Shown here one piece after another: positions 16,459 through 26,218 of a DNA stretch of 64,000 nucleotides (the stretch's first letter is position 1; the number at the start of each line of letters is the position of its first letter). The position numbers were made by a program, and so were the translations under genes. The DNA lies in assembly GCF_900129705.1 (NCBI RefSeq), contig NZ_FQWO01000001.1, positions 248,001-312,000 on the forward strand, given 5' to 3'. The DNA is from Flavobacterium granuli (GTDB taxonomy: Bacteria > Bacteroidota > Bacteroidia > Flavobacteriales > Flavobacteriaceae). The notes under the pieces were generated by a model. The model saw nothing but the letters and a program-made list of their open reading frames with translations. It did not search any database and had not been told where the DNA came from.

Positions 16459-19400
16459 TTACATATTCCTTCTATATTGACCTCCTACTTCAAACAAGGC
16501 CGCTGTGATTTGTCCTAACGAACAAACTTTGGTCGCTTCCATTAAATATTCGAATAGGTTTTCATTCTTAATAGCCGCTTCTTGAATGGCTTTCAATTGC
16601 GCATCTACTTTGTCGTGATTGGCTTGATGCAAATGCTCCAACATCGTGATTTGGTATTGCTTTTCTTCCTCAGTTGCTCGAATCACTTCGGCCGGAATTA
16701 CCGTTGGCGAACCTTTGGAACTCAAGAACGTATTGACTCCAATAATTGGAAATTCACCCGTATGTTTCAAAGTTTCATAATACAAACTTTCTTCCTGAAT
16801 TTTAGAACGCTGGTACATGGTTTCCATCGCGCCAAGCACACCACCTCGTTCTGTAATTCGATCAAATTCCTGTAAGACAGCCGCTTCAACCAAATCAGTC
16901 AATTCCTCGATAATAAAAGCGCCCTGGATTGGGTTTTCATTTTTGGCCAGACCCAATTCCTTATTGATAATCAACTGAATCGCCATCGCACGACGCACCG
17001 ATTCTTCTGTTGGGGTTGTAATTGCCTCGTCATACGCATTAGTATGCAAGGAATTACAGTTGTCATAAATGGCATACAAGGCCTGCAAAGTGGTACGAAT
17101 ATCATTGAAATCAATTTCCTGTGCGTGCAAAGAACGTCCCGATGTTTGAATATGGTATTTCAGCATCTGCGCTCTTTCATTGGCCCCGTACTTATTTTTC
17201 ATGGCTTTCGCCCAAATTTTACGTGCCACACGACCAATTACTGCATATTCCGGGTCTACTCCGTTCGAAAAAAAGAAGGATAAATTTGGCCCAAAATCGT
17301 TGATATTCATGCCACGACTCAAATAGTATTCTACATAAGTGAAACCGTTTGAAAGCGTGAAAGCCAATTGCGTGATTGGATTTGCTCCTGCCTCAGCAAT
17401 ATGATATCCTGAGATCGAAACCGAATAAAAATTCCTTACATTCTTAGTAATAAAATATTCCTGCACGTCACCCATCAATCGTAAAGCAAATTCCGTCGAG
17501 AAAATACAGGTATTTTGTGCTTGGTCTTCTTTCAAAATATCTGCCTGAACGGTTCCACGAACTTGAGATAATGTTCTTGCTTTGATTTCATTATACACCT
17601 CCAAAGGCAACACCTGATCTCCGCTTACCCCCAGAAGAAACAAACCTAATCCATTATTTCCTTCGGGTAAATCTCCTTGATAATGCGGTCTTTGGACACC
17701 TTTATCTTTGTATATTTTAGCTATTTTAGCTTCAACTTCTTGCTCTAAACCATTCGCTTTTATGTACAACTCGCATTGCTGATCAATAGCGGCATTCATA
17801 AAAAAGCCCAACAACATAGGTGCCGGTCCATTGATGGTCATACTTACCGAAGTCATCGCATGAACCAGATCAAAACCGGAATACAGCTTTTTGGCATCGT
17901 CCAGACAACAAATAGAAACACCGGCATTCCCTATTTTTCCGTAAATATCAGGACGAAGATGCGGATCGTTTCCGTACAAAGTCACACTGTCAAAAGCAGT
18001 CGACAGTCGTTTAGCCGGCAAACCCGCGCTTACATAGTGAAAACGCTTATTCGTTCGTTCCGGTCCGCCTTCTCCGGCAAACATTCTTGAAGGGTCTTCT
18101 CCTTCTCGCTTAAAAGGGTACAAACCGGCGGTAAAAGGAAATTCTCCCGGTACATTTTCCTGTAAACACCAACGCAGAATATCGCCCCAAGCCTGGTACT
18201 TTGGCAAGGCAATCTTCGGGATTTGTGAATGCGAAAGCGACTCCGTATGCGTTGCCATTTTTATTTCCCGGTCGCGAACCTTAAAGGTATAAACCGGATT
18301 TTTATATTTGTTTACTTTTTCGTTCCAATTCAATATGATTTCCCAATTGTAGGGATCCAAATCCATTTTTACTTTATCAAACTGGTTCAGTAAAAGATTA
18401 AGGAATATTTTATTTTCAGCTGCTCCTGGCTTTTCGGATTCAATAGCGCTTGGCAAAACCGAATTATCATCAATTCCAGTTTTTGTGATAACGGGTACTT
18501 TTCCGGAAACCGTTTCCAAGGTTTTGAAAATTCCGTATAATTTTTGGGCAACTTGCTCTTGGCTTAAAGCTATTTCATCATATTTGCGATTGCTTTCAGC
18601 AATTTCAGACAAATAACGGGTTCTATGTGGCGGAATAACAAAAATCTTCTCGCTCATCTCACGGCTGATTTCGAAGGTCGACTTCAAATCAGAATTGGTT
18701 TTCTCCACAATTTTATCCATGATTGCCTTGTACAGCGTATTCATTCCCGGATCGTTGAACTGCGAAGCAATGGTTCCAAATACCGGCATTTCATCCGGAT
18801 TCACATCCCACAGATTGTGGTTGCGTTGGTATTGTTTTTTGACATCCCGAATAGCATCCAAAGCACCGCGCTTGTCAAATTTATTCAAGGCGACCAAATC
18901 AGCAAAATCAAGCATGTCGATTTTTTCCAATTGGGTAGCCGCTCCAAATTCCGGCGTCATGACATACAACGAAACATCCGAATGGTCCATAATCTCCGTA
19001 TCCGATTGACCAATTCCCGAAGTTTCAAGGATTATAATATCGTATTTTGCCGCTTTGATGACTTGAATCGCATCGGCAACATATTTTGACAAAGCCAAAT
19101 TCGATTGACGCGTAGCCAATGAACGCATATACACTCGAGGATTGTTAATCGCATTCATACGGATTCTGTCTCCTAATAAGGCGCCTCCTGTTTTACGTTT
19201 GGATGGATCTACAGAAATCAATCCGATGGTTTTCTCCGGAAAGTCAATCAAGAAACGACGAACCAATTCATCCACCAATGAAGATTTCCCAGCCCCACCC
19301 GTTCCTGTAATTCCCAGAACTGGCGTTGTGCAATTTTCGTTGATTTTATGAATGGCTTCCAAAGCCGGCTTGGCCACTTCAGGGAAATTCTCTGCCGCTG

Positions 19401-19911
19401 ATATGATTCTGGCAATGGCTGTCGGATTTTTAGATTCCAATTGTTGTACCTCATCGGTCAATGTATCACCGGTAGGGAAATCAGAACGCTCTACCAAATC
19501 ATTGATCATTCCCTGTAATCCCATAGAACGACCATCATCTGGCGCATAAATACGACAGATTCCATAAGCTTGCAATTCTGCAATTTCAGAAGGCAGAATC
19601 ACTCCGCCTCCGCCACCAAAAATCTTGATATGCCCTGCTCCTTTTTCTTTTAGCAAATCATACATGTATTTAAAATACTCGTTATGTCCTCCTTGATAGG
19701 AAGTCATGGCAATCGCATTGGCATCTTCCTGAATGGCCGTATTCACCACCTCTTCAACACTGCGGTCATGCCCAAGATGAATTACTTCTACTCCGGTAGA
19801 TTGTATAATTCTTCTCATGATATTGATGGCCGCATCGTGACCGTCAAAAAGAGAGGCCGCGGTGACAATTCTTACTTTATTCTTAGGAATATATGGTGTT
19901 TGTGTATTCAT
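16459..19911 (-). CDS. icmF: Fused isobutyryl-CoA mutase-type enzyme (methylmalonyl-CoA mutase family)
   Basis: A 1150-residue fusion that rearranges a branched acyl-CoA using adenosylcobalamin and carries its own GTPase chaperone. Domains in order: a B12-binding domain with DGHD at 23-26 (His is the expected lower cobalt ligand) and the FGGGGGV loop near 98-104; a MeaB-like G-protein domain with Walker [10 protein letters not shown] near 203-211 and an NKFDKRGA base motif; then the large TIM-barrel mutase domain, including [11 protein letters not shown] and [11 protein letters not shown]. This order is that of IcmF, not of the two-subunit methylmalonyl-CoA mutase. Isobutyryl- versus pivalyl- or methylmalonyl-CoA preference cannot be read safely. 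It is a single gene with its own terminator. Confidence 0.92.
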   Translation of the reverse strand: MNTQTPYIPKNKVRIVTAASLFDGHDAAINIMRRIIQSTGVEVIHLGHDRSVEEVVNTAIQEDANAIAMTSYQGGHNEYFKYMYDLLKEKGAGHIKIFGGGGGVILPSEIAELQAYGICRIYAPDDGRSMGLQGMINDLVERSDFPTGDTLTDEVQQLESKNPTAIARIISAAENFPEVAKPALEAIHKINENCTTPVLGITGTGGAGKSSLVDELVRRFLIDFPEKTIGLISVDPSKRKTGGALLGDRIRMNAINNPRVYMRSLATRQSNLALSKYVADAIQVIKAAKYDIIILETSGIGQSDTEIMDHSDVSLYVMTPEFGAATQLEKIDMLDFADLVALNKFDKRGALDAIRDVKKQYQRNHNLWDVNPDEMPVFGTIASQFNDPGMNTLYKAIMDKIVEKTNSDLKSTFEISREMSEKIFVIPPHRTRYLSEIAESNRKYDEIALSQEQVAQKLYGIFKTLETVSGKVPVITKTGIDDNSVLPSAIESEKPGAAENKIFLNLLLNQFDKVKMDLDPYNWEIILNWNEKVNKYKNPVYTFKVRDREIKMATHTESLSHSQIPKIALPKYQAWGDILRWCLQENVPGEFPFTAGLYPFKREGEDPSRMFAGEGGPERTNKRFHYVSAGLPAKRLSTAFDSVTLYGNDPHLRPDIYGKIGNAGVSICCLDDAKKLYSGFDLVHAMTSVSMTINGPAPMLLGFFMNAAIDQQCELYIKANGLEQEVEAKIAKIYKDKGVQRPHYQGDLPEGNNGLGLFLLGVSGDQVLPLEVYNEIKARTLSQVRGTVQADILKEDQAQNTCIFSTEFALRLMGDVQEYFITKNVRNFYSVSISGYHIAEAGANPITQLAFTLSNGFTYVEYYLSRGMNINDFGPNLSFFFSNGVDPEYAVIGRVARKIWAKAMKNKYGANERAQMLKYHIQTSGRSLHAQEIDFNDIRTTLQALYAIYDNCNSLHTNAYDEAITTPTEESVRRAMAIQLIINKELGLAKNENPIQGAFIIEELTDLVEAAVLQEFDRITERGGVLGAMETMYQRSKIQEESLYYETLKHTGEFPIIGVNTFLSSKGSPTVIPAEVIRATEEEKQYQITMLEHLHQANHDKVDAQLKAIQEAAIKNENLFEYLMEATKVCSLGQITAALFEVGGQYRRNM

Positions 19912-20012
19912 TTTGAGAATATGATAATTTTAGTCGTGCAATTTACAAATTTTTTTAATGATTGCTTAACCTTCGTTCAGCTTGTTGATAAAAAAGCAAT
20001 TAAACTTCTTCT

Positions 20013-20090
20013 TAGCCCCGATGGAAGTAGCATCCCATGCCTTGCGAGGAACGGAGCAATAAGGCATGGATACAACGGACAGCGGGACTA
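20013..20090 (+). ncRNA. Structured intergenic element of a type common in flavobacteria (Flavo-1-like)
   Basis: Begins TAGCCCCGATGGAAG and ends AGCGGGACTA. The ends pair (TAG-CCC-G with C-GGG-A-CTA), and inside them ATCCCATGCCTT pairs with AAGGCATGGAT apart from one bulged C. I recognise this layout as one that recurs between genes in many Flavobacterium genomes, and it resembles the Flavo-1 RNA motif; that identity is from memory and not checked. It lies in the divergent region between icmF and the DUF4197 gene, about 125 bases before the latter. Confidence 0.5.
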
Positions 20091-20135
20091 TTGTGGCCAA
20101 ATAACCCCAAATGTTTAAGCTTCTAAACAAAATTA

Positions 20136-20143
20136 TAGCTTTG
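20136..20143 (+). promoter_or_regulatory. Probable -7 element of the DUF4197 gene
   Basis: TAGCTTTG matches TAnnTTTG. A weak TTTA box lies 18-19 bases upstream. It gives a leader of about 65 nt that starts after the structured element at 20013-20090. Confidence 0.45.
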
Positions 20144-20215
20144 TTTTTGAATTAAATAGTATTTTTGACTCCGAGCACTAAATAAAAAGAAAAACAATCA
20201 TAAAAAAACAGACAC

Positions 20216-20926
20216 ATGAAACAATTTTTGACTTTAATAGCAGTATTTTCTCTTTTTGGTTGTGCCGAGATGCAACAAGTAATGAATCAATTCCCGCAAA
20301 CCCAAGCTATGGGATTGGTCGATATATCAGGAGGATTAAAAGAAGCCTTAAACAACGGAATTTCAAAACAAGTCAGTAAATTGACCGCCACCGATGGCTT
20401 TTACAAGAATGAAGCCGTAAAAATTCTCTTGCCCGAAGAATTGCGAAAAGTAGATACAGGCTTGAGAAGAATTGGAATGAGTGCCTTGGCCGATGAAGGC
20501 TTGAAAGTATTGAACCGCGCTGCCGAAGATGCGGTAAAAGAAGCCACACCTATTTTTGTAGATGCCGTAAGAAACATGTCTTTTGCTGATGCCAGAGGAA
20601 TTTTGATGGGGAATGAAAGTTCTGCTACAAATTATTTGCAAAACAGCACTTCGACTGCGTTGTACGGAAAATTCAATCCGGTGATTAAAAATTCTTTTTC
20701 CAAGGTAGGAGCCGACAAGGTTTGGAGTACTATTATCACCAAATACAATAGCATTCCATTAGTCAATAAAGTAAACCCTGATTTGACAGATTATGTTACG
20801 AACCAAGCAATGAAGGGCGTTTTTAAAATGGTGGCTGTCGAAGAAAAAAACATCAGAACCAATCTAAGTGCCCGAACTTCCCCTTTATTACAAAAAGTCT
20901 TTGCCATGCAAGACAAGAAGATTTAA
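20216..20926 (+). CDS. DUF4197 domain lipoprotein
   Basis: A 236-residue protein with a lipoprotein signal (MKQFLTLIAVFSLFGC, Cys16). The body covers the whole DUF4197 family: GLKEALNNGISKQVSKLTATDGFYKN, the KILLPEELRKV block, the FADARGIL segment and the C-terminal LTDYVTNQAMKGVFKMVAVEEKNIR block. It is predicted to be helical and periplasmic, membrane-anchored by lipid. No function is established for the family. It is transcribed on the plus strand, 82 bases ahead of purU, and may share a transcript with it. Confidence 0.88.
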   Translation: MKQFLTLIAVFSLFGCAEMQQVMNQFPQTQAMGLVDISGGLKEALNNGISKQVSKLTATDGFYKNEAVKILLPEELRKVDTGLRRIGMSALADEGLKVLNRAAEDAVKEATPIFVDAVRNMSFADARGILMGNESSATNYLQNSTSTALYGKFNPVIKNSFSKVGADKVWSTIITKYNSIPLVNKVNPDLTDYVTNQAMKGVFKMVAVEEKNIRTNLSARTSPLLQKVFAMQDKKI

Positions 20927-21008
20927 AAAAAATCAGAATTACACAATAAAATTACATACGCTACAATAGCTTTAAAACCTATTGACTGCCAAAAAATAAC
21001 CAACCAAA

Positions 21009-21863
21009 ATGCGAAAAATCACCCTACTTATTCACTGCAAAGACCAAAAAGGGATTATTGCCGCAGTGACTAATTTTATAGTAAAAGTCGAAGGAAACAT
21101 TATCTATATTGACCAGCATGTTGATGTGGAGCAAAATGTATTTTTCATGCGATTGGAAACCGAACTGACCAATGCATCAATCCCTCTGGATTCGATAAAA
21201 ACTAATTTTGAACAAACCATTGCCCGAGACTTCCAAATGTCTTGGGATTTTTACAGCAAAGAAACAAAACCCAAAATGGCCTTGTTTGTATCCAAATACA
21301 ACCACTGTCTTTTTGATATTTTAGGGCGTCACAGCGCCGGGGAATTAGACATCGAAATTCCGCTGATCATCAGCAATCACATCGATTTAAAACCTATTGC
21401 AGACCAGTTCAATATTCCATTTTATCATGTCCCGTTTACAAAAGACAATAAAGAAGAAGGGGAAAAACGCCAAATCGAATTATTACAACAATATCAGATT
21501 ACTTTTATTGTTTTGGCGCGTTACATGCAAATCATTACACCTAAATTGATTGCACTTTACAAAAACAAAATTATCAATATCCACCATTCGTTTCTACCTG
21601 CTTTTCCGGGTGCCAAACCCTACCATTCGGCATTTAAAAGAGGCGTGAAAATCATTGGCGCAACCAGCCATTATGTGACCGAGGAACTGGATGAAGGACC
21701 AATCATTGAACAGGATATTACCCGTGTTTCGCATATTAATTCCATTGAAGATTTCATCATGAAAGGGCGCGATCTGGAGCGCACGGTTTTGGCCAGAGCC
21801 ATAAAACTGCATTCAGAAAGGAAAGTGATGGTATTTGAGAATAAAACGGTGGTGTTTTACTAA
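21009..21863 (+). CDS. purU: Formyltetrahydrofolate deformylase
   Basis: Hydrolyses 10-formyltetrahydrofolate to formate and tetrahydrofolate, balancing one-carbon pools and supplying formate for purine synthesis. The 284-residue length is normal. An ACT domain (about 1-80, starting ITLLIHCKDQKGIIAAVTNF) is followed by a formyltransferase domain with the active-site block NIHHSFLPAFPGAKPY and the DEGPIIEQD segment carrying the catalytic Asp. A weak TAGCTTTA box lies at 20967-20974. It converges with the VOC gene, the two stop codons being only nine bases apart, and no terminator hairpin fits between them. Confidence 0.94.
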   Translation: MRKITLLIHCKDQKGIIAAVTNFIVKVEGNIIYIDQHVDVEQNVFFMRLETELTNASIPLDSIKTNFEQTIARDFQMSWDFYSKETKPKMALFVSKYNHCLFDILGRHSAGELDIEIPLIISNHIDLKPIADQFNIPFYHVPFTKDNKEEGEKRQIELLQQYQITFIVLARYMQIITPKLIALYKNKIINIHHSFLPAFPGAKPYHSAFKRGVKIIGATSHYVTEELDEGPIIEQDITRVSHINSIEDFIMKGRDLERTVLARAIKLHSERKVMVFENKTVVFY

Positions 21864-21872
21864 AAGCAAGGT

Positions 21873-22529
21873 TTAATAATTACCTTGAATGTAATTCGTT
21901 TTATTTTCATTTTCAAAAGTTACTTTTTTCCAAAACGGCTTTGCCTTAATTTTTGTGGGATACCAATCTTTACCTTCTGCAGCGAGTATAAAAAGTCCCG
22001 TTTCTGTCCCCAGAACGATGAACTTTTCCAGTTTGGGTTGTATCGAAAAAACAGCGAGATCGTATTTCTCCACTAATTCATCGCAAAACTGCGAAACACT
22101 TTTAGCCACAAAACCAATTTCACTCACCGATAAAATCGAAGAACTATTAAAGGGTTTATCCGATTTATTATCCAAATTATATCGGGCAATGAATTCTAAA
22201 ATATTTCCGTTGTTGTCATAAAAATAAAATGATTTCGCATTCCAATTATGAAAATCTGCAATTTTATCAGGGGAAACGACTTCCAAAATTTCGGCTTTTT
22301 CATCCATCCAGTCAAAGGCTTCCAGCAACTGATTGTTTGGAATATCGAAGGCAAAATGATAAATCGGTTTTTGAATGTTAGACAATCTGAAAGTCAGCTT
22401 CGTTTCCTTGATTCCAAATGAAATACGGGATTGGTTCTTTGAAATAATTGGCAGTCCCAGTTTCCCTGCATAAAAAGCATCCGTTGCCTTAATATCATTT
22501 GTCAGCAACTCCAGTTCCAAAATAGTCAT
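21873..22529 (-). CDS. VOC (glyoxalase/dioxygenase superfamily) protein
   Basis: A 218-residue cytosolic protein built from two beta-alpha-beta3 modules (about 1-115 and 130-218), as in vicinal-oxygen-chelate enzymes. The first opens ILELELLTNDIKATDAFYAGKLGLP, the second SVSEIGFVAKSVSQFCDELVEKY. Candidate metal ligands His (YHFAFDIP) and Glu (GNILEFIARY) are visible in module one; module two lacks an obvious set. It follows the catalase gene by 16 bases on the same strand, so the two are likely co-transcribed. The substrate is unknown. Confidence 0.8.
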   Translation of the reverse strand: MTILELELLTNDIKATDAFYAGKLGLPIISKNQSRISFGIKETKLTFRLSNIQKPIYHFAFDIPNNQLLEAFDWMDEKAEILEVVSPDKIADFHNWNAKSFYFYDNNGNILEFIARYNLDNKSDKPFNSSSILSVSEIGFVAKSVSQFCDELVEKYDLAVFSIQPKLEKFIVLGTETGLFILAAEGKDWYPTKIKAKPFWKKVTFENENKTNYIQGNY

Positions 22530-22545
22530 ATCAGTTGCACTAAAA

Positions 22546-24033
22546 CTATTCTGGCTCTTCCATATCTACATCAACCCCTAACCCATCAGCAATCGCTGCT
22601 CCTAAACGACCGTCTGCTCTGTACCAATGACTCAATTGCCTGTTGACAATTTCAGCTTTTTTAGGCCCTTCAATTCCTGACATGGCTCCAATGATATTGT
22701 TAATAGTATTTAGTTGTTGTTCAGGCGTCATAATTTTAAACAAATTTCCCGGCTGCGTAAAATGATCGTTCTCGCCTTCGCAATTCCTGTCGTACCAATC
22801 GGCATAAGGACTGTCAATAGGAAGCGGCGGTTCCTGATATGCCGAATCAATTTCCATACCGTCAAAACTATTGGGAAAATAATTAGGATTCTCCCCTCCG
22901 TTACCATCCACCCGCATCTGTCCGTCTCTTTGATAGTTGTTTGTGGCAAAAGGACATCGGTTTACAGGAATTTGTTCATAATTGGTTCCCAAACGATAGC
23001 GGTGAGCATCCGGATAGGACAATAGTCGTCCTTGTAACATTTTATCTGGCGAATAGCCAATGCCATCCACGATATGCGCCGGCGCAAAAGCGGCCTGCTC
23101 GATATCCTGAAAATAATTATGCGGATTTTGATTCAATTCTACGACACCTACATCAATCAATGGATAATCACCATGAGGCCAAACTTTTGTCAAATCAAAC
23201 GGATTCAGATAATAATCCTGACTAAGCGCTTCCTCTTCGCTCATCACTTGTATTTTCAAATCCCATTTTGGAAAATTCCCCGCATCTATATTTTCTATCA
23301 GATCCCTTTGTGCAAAATCCATATCATGGGCTTTCATCTGCGCCGCTTCTTCATTGGTAAAATTCCGTATTCCTTGGGCAGTTTTAAAATGAAACTTAAC
23401 ATAAGTTCGTCTGTTGGCCGCGTCAATCATAGAATAGGTGTGACTACCGTATCCATTCATGTGGCGGTATCCATAGGGCGTCCCCCTGTCTGACATCAAT
23501 ATTAAAACCTGATGCAAACTTTCCGGATTCAACGACCAATAATCCCACATCATCGTGGGCGATTTCAGATTGGTATGGGGGTCTCTTTTTTGGGTGTGTA
23601 TAAAATCGTCGAATTTTTTAGGGTCTTTCACAAAAAAGACCGGTGTATTATTCCCGACCAAATCCCAATTTCCATCCTCGGTATAAAACTTCATCGCAAA
23701 ACCTCTTGGGTCTCTTTCTGTATCTGCCGAGCCCTTCTCTCCACCTACCGTAGAAAAGCGCAGCAGCATTTTGGTTTCTTTCCCTATCTCCGAAAAAATT
23801 TTTGCCTTCGTATACTTCGTGATATCATGGGTTACCGTAAAAGTTCCAAAAGCACCCGACCCCTTTGCATGCACTACCCTTTCCGGAATGCGCTCTCGAT
23901 TAAAATGCGCCATTTTTTCGTGAAGAATATAATCCTGTAATAAAAGGGGACCCCGCGAACCCACAGATTGGGAATTTTCATTTTCCACATAAGGTCTCCC
24001 CGATGCAGTTGTTAGCTTTTTATGTAATTTCAT
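22546..24033 (-). CDS. katA: Heme catalase, small-subunit clade
   Basis: Degrades hydrogen peroxide in the cytoplasm. The 495 residues fit clade 3 monofunctional catalases. The active-site His55 (RVVHAKGSGAFG) and Asn128 (DLVGNNTPVFF) are present, as is the proximal heme block RLLSYPDAHRYRLG with its Tyr ligand. The start MKLHKKLTTASGRPY is chosen over an ATG nine codons upstream because the family begins there. It heads a likely two-gene unit with the VOC protein. A TATCTTTT box near 24130-24140 on the minus strand is a weak promoter candidate. The gene symbol follows common use for this clade. Confidence 0.95.
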   Translation of the reverse strand: MKLHKKLTTASGRPYVENENSQSVGSRGPLLLQDYILHEKMAHFNRERIPERVVHAKGSGAFGTFTVTHDITKYTKAKIFSEIGKETKMLLRFSTVGGEKGSADTERDPRGFAMKFYTEDGNWDLVGNNTPVFFVKDPKKFDDFIHTQKRDPHTNLKSPTMMWDYWSLNPESLHQVLILMSDRGTPYGYRHMNGYGSHTYSMIDAANRRTYVKFHFKTAQGIRNFTNEEAAQMKAHDMDFAQRDLIENIDAGNFPKWDLKIQVMSEEEALSQDYYLNPFDLTKVWPHGDYPLIDVGVVELNQNPHNYFQDIEQAAFAPAHIVDGIGYSPDKMLQGRLLSYPDAHRYRLGTNYEQIPVNRCPFATNNYQRDGQMRVDGNGGENPNYFPNSFDGMEIDSAYQEPPLPIDSPYADWYDRNCEGENDHFTQPGNLFKIMTPEQQLNTINNIIGAMSGIEGPKKAEIVNRQLSHWYRADGRLGAAIADGLGVDVDMEEPE

Positions 24034-24363
24034 GATGAAGAATTTAAAAATTTTTATCAAATGAACATGCTAAACAATAATTGCAATCCAAAAAAAAATG
24101 GACACGCTATAGCTGCTTTTAAAAAACAGAAAAAAAGATACAGAAGTAACAAGAGCAAAAAAGGCTTGCTCTAAAAAAGATCAAAATTAGGGACTTGGGG
24201 ACTAATGCCGTTAACTTCGAAAAAACACTTAAAGTTAAAAAAACTTAACTAATAAACAACAAACTAATAACAAAATATTAACAGCCTAACAGGGACTTAT
24301 ATACGATCTTTGCAGGGTAATAAACTGGTTATTTATTATATTGGTTTTGGTTAGTTAAAAATT
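24034..24363. other. Intergenic stretch with a possible short plus-strand transcript
   Basis: Upstream of catalase. On the plus strand a GATCTTTG box (24305-24312, one mismatch to TAnnTTTG) is followed after about 50 bases by the terminator at 24364-24388, so a transcript of roughly 75 nt without an open frame is conceivable. The first 200 bases are AT-rich and show nothing definite apart from the weak catalase promoter. Confidence 0.25.
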
Positions 24364-24388
24364 TGCCGACATTTTTAGGATGTCGGCA
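24364..24388. terminator. Bidirectional terminator after the alpha/beta hydrolase gene
   Basis: A perfect 9-bp stem, TGCCGACAT (24364-24372) with ATGTCGGCA (24380-24388), flanked by an A/T run on both sides. It ends the hydrolase transcript on the minus strand, four bases past its stop codon, and could end a plus-strand transcript. Confidence 0.8.
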
Positions 24389-24391
24389 TTT

Positions 24392-25177
24392 TTATTTTGT
24401 AGTATTCATAAAAGAGAGTACTGCGGTATTAAAAACATTTGGTTGCTCCACGTTCACCACATGCCCACAGTTTTCAATCACAAATAGCTTGGAGGATTTA
24501 TAATGAGCCTCTACCACCTTTCGAACGGAAGGCAAAAACATATAATCTTCTTGTCCCATAACATATAGTGTGGGAATATTTAGTTCCACCTGACGAAACC
24601 ATTTTAGCACAGGATTAATTTCTGCCGTGAGTTTAAACCATTTGATGAACTCTTTTTGATATAATTTTTTGGCCTCATTGATAAAAAGTAAACGGGATTG
24701 TTTATGATTCTTTTTGGGCATGATTACAAAAGCAAAAAAACGATACAATACCAAATAAGGCAAAACATATTTAAACGCATTCCCCAATCGCATTAACACC
24801 TGCGAACGGAAGTTCATTTTTAAAATCGCACCTCCCAAAACCATACTTTGAACCCTTTTCGGATACATTTCAGCCAATTGTCTGATTAAAATGGTTCCCA
24901 AAGAAATCCCTACAAAATGGGATTTCTGAATTTGGAGAAAATCCAAAACTTCCAAGATATCATTGGCCAAAGCCGAAAAAGTATATTTCTGTTTAAGGGC
25001 CGTTTTAAGCGAAGGTTTGGAATTGCCATGCCCGCGTAAATCCAACAACAAAACATTATACTGTTTCTGAAAATCCCTGATTTGTTTGAACCAAATAGAG
25101 GAACTCCCACCGGCACCGTGGACAAAAGTCACCCACTGCTGGCTGTTTTTATTTTCATAAATGGTATAATTAATCAC
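24392..25177 (-). CDS. Alpha/beta-fold hydrolase
   Basis: A 261-residue soluble hydrolase. It has the oxyanion-hole segment HGAGGSSSIW near 20-29, the nucleophile elbow GISLGT with Ser92, an Asp in MGQEDYMF and a His in CGHVVNVEQP near the C-terminus, so the triad is complete. A cap region lies about 125-190. No signal peptide is present. It starts 18 bases after the stop of the metal/B12-receptor-like gene and is probably co-transcribed with it. The family contains esterases, peroxidases and C-C hydrolases; which it is cannot be told from sequence. Confidence 0.87.
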   Translation of the reverse strand: MINYTIYENKNSQQWVTFVHGAGGSSSIWFKQIRDFQKQYNVLLLDLRGHGNSKPSLKTALKQKYTFSALANDILEVLDFLQIQKSHFVGISLGTILIRQLAEMYPKRVQSMVLGGAILKMNFRSQVLMRLGNAFKYVLPYLVLYRFFAFVIMPKKNHKQSRLLFINEAKKLYQKEFIKWFKLTAEINPVLKWFRQVELNIPTLYVMGQEDYMFLPSVRKVVEAHYKSSKLFVIENCGHVVNVEQPNVFNTAVLSFMNTTK

Positions 25178-25195
25178 TGTCGTAGGATTTTAAAT

Positions 25196-25996
25196 TTATA
25201 AAGTTTTATGTAGTTTTTTAAAATAATCAAAGGCTTTCAAAAGACGACTTCCATACCAGGAAAACATTTCTCCGTCTACCAAAATAATGGGAACATCAGG
25301 AACAAATTGCGCTATTTCATGGCCGTCTTCTTTTTTAAAAGGGAAAGGCTCCGAGGAAAGAAAAATGATCTCTGGATTCCCCTCTTCTTGCATTTTTTCA
25401 ATATGTATTTCCGGATAACGCCCTAGAGTATCATAACTGTTTTTAAAATGATTCAGCTTCAGCAATTCATTGATAAAATTGTCTGAACCGGCAACCATAT
25501 AGGGATTTTTCCAAATAAAATAAGCTGCTTTTTTCACCCTTTTGTCTTTGATGAAATTTTTAAAATCACTCAAGGCAAAAGCCAGTTTATCATTCCATTT
25601 TTGGGCTTCGATTCTGCAGTTGAACAGCTGTCCAAAATCACTGATCATCCTGAAATTGTCTTCAATCGTGATAATATCAGTAACCCAAACCCGGCATATT
25701 CTACGCAATTCCTCAACAATTTCCTTTGTATTTTCCTCTTTGTTACAAATAATAATATCCGGTTGCAACAAACGGATTTTTTCATAATGCACTTTCTTAG
25801 TACCGCCAACTATCTTCTTAGTCGATTTAAAATGGTAGGGATGCACACAGAATTTGGTTATTCCAACAATACGGTCTTCCAAACCTAAATCATACAACAA
25901 TTCCGTTTGCGAAGGAACCAGCGAAATGATTCGCCTAGGTGAAGTCTCAAATATATGTTGAGTTCCAAGTTGATCAGCTAAAATTATTTGTTTCAA
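25196..25996 (-). CDS. Helical-backbone substrate-binding protein (BtuF/FhuD-like)
   Basis: About 266 residues with the periplasmic-binding fold of B12 and iron-chelate receptors: RIISLVPSQTELLYDLGLEDRIVG near the start, KKVHYEKIRLLQPDIIICNKEEN, and FSWYGSRLLKAFDYF at the end. No signal peptide is visible, as in many flavobacterial members, so its location is uncertain. I place the start at a TTG (25994-25996) that gives MKQIILADQLGTQ, the usual family start. An ATG 19 codons upstream would translate a dispersed intergenic repeat. Cobalamin is a plausible ligand given icmF nearby, but this is inference. It is upstream partner of the alpha/beta hydrolase. Confidence 0.8.
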   Translation of the reverse strand: MKQIILADQLGTQHIFETSPRRIISLVPSQTELLYDLGLEDRIVGITKFCVHPYHFKSTKKIVGGTKKVHYEKIRLLQPDIIICNKEENTKEIVEELRRICRVWVTDIITIEDNFRMISDFGQLFNCRIEAQKWNDKLAFALSDFKNFIKDKRVKKAAYFIWKNPYMVAGSDNFINELLKLNHFKNSYDTLGRYPEIHIEKMQEEGNPEIIFLSSEPFPFKKEDGHEIAQFVPDVPIILVDGEMFSWYGSRLLKAFDYFKKLHKTL

Positions 25997-26013
25997 GTTT
26001 GAAAAGATTTCGA

Positions 26014-26058
26014 GTTTAACCGCAAAGGTCGCTAGGTTTTTCGCAAAGTACACAAAGT
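26014..26058 (-). repeat. Dispersed intergenic repeat (TTTGCG-rich)
   Basis: On the minus strand it reads CTTTGTGTACTTTGCG, then ACCTAGCGACCTTTGCGG and TTAAAC. I recall such a sequence as common between genes in Flavobacterium. Its overlap with the possible upstream start of the receptor gene argues that the repeat is not coding. Confidence 0.45.
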
Positions 26059-26080
26059 TATTTACTCCAGCTTAATGAAT

Positions 26081-26143
26081 CTTAATACCTTAATGGTTCA
26101 AAAAAACATCAAGTTTAAAAGCTTCAACCATTAAGGAATTAAG
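26081..26143. repeat. Long inverted repeat in an intergenic gap
   Basis: An 18-base arm at 26081-26098 (beginning CTTAATACC) pairs with 26126-26143 at 17 of 18 positions, with a 27-base loop. No T run follows on either strand, so it is not an obvious terminator. It lies between pyrF and the receptor gene next to other repeat-like sequence. Confidence 0.6.
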
Positions 26144-26218
26144 AAAAATTAAGGTTTATGGTGTTCAAAATATTTTATTTACATTCCAAAAAACTTGAAA
26201 CCTGAAACTTGAAACTTC

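Noticed and set aside
18625-19089. 154-codon frame opposite icmF
   Set aside because: Shadow of the conserved G-protein domain on the other strand.
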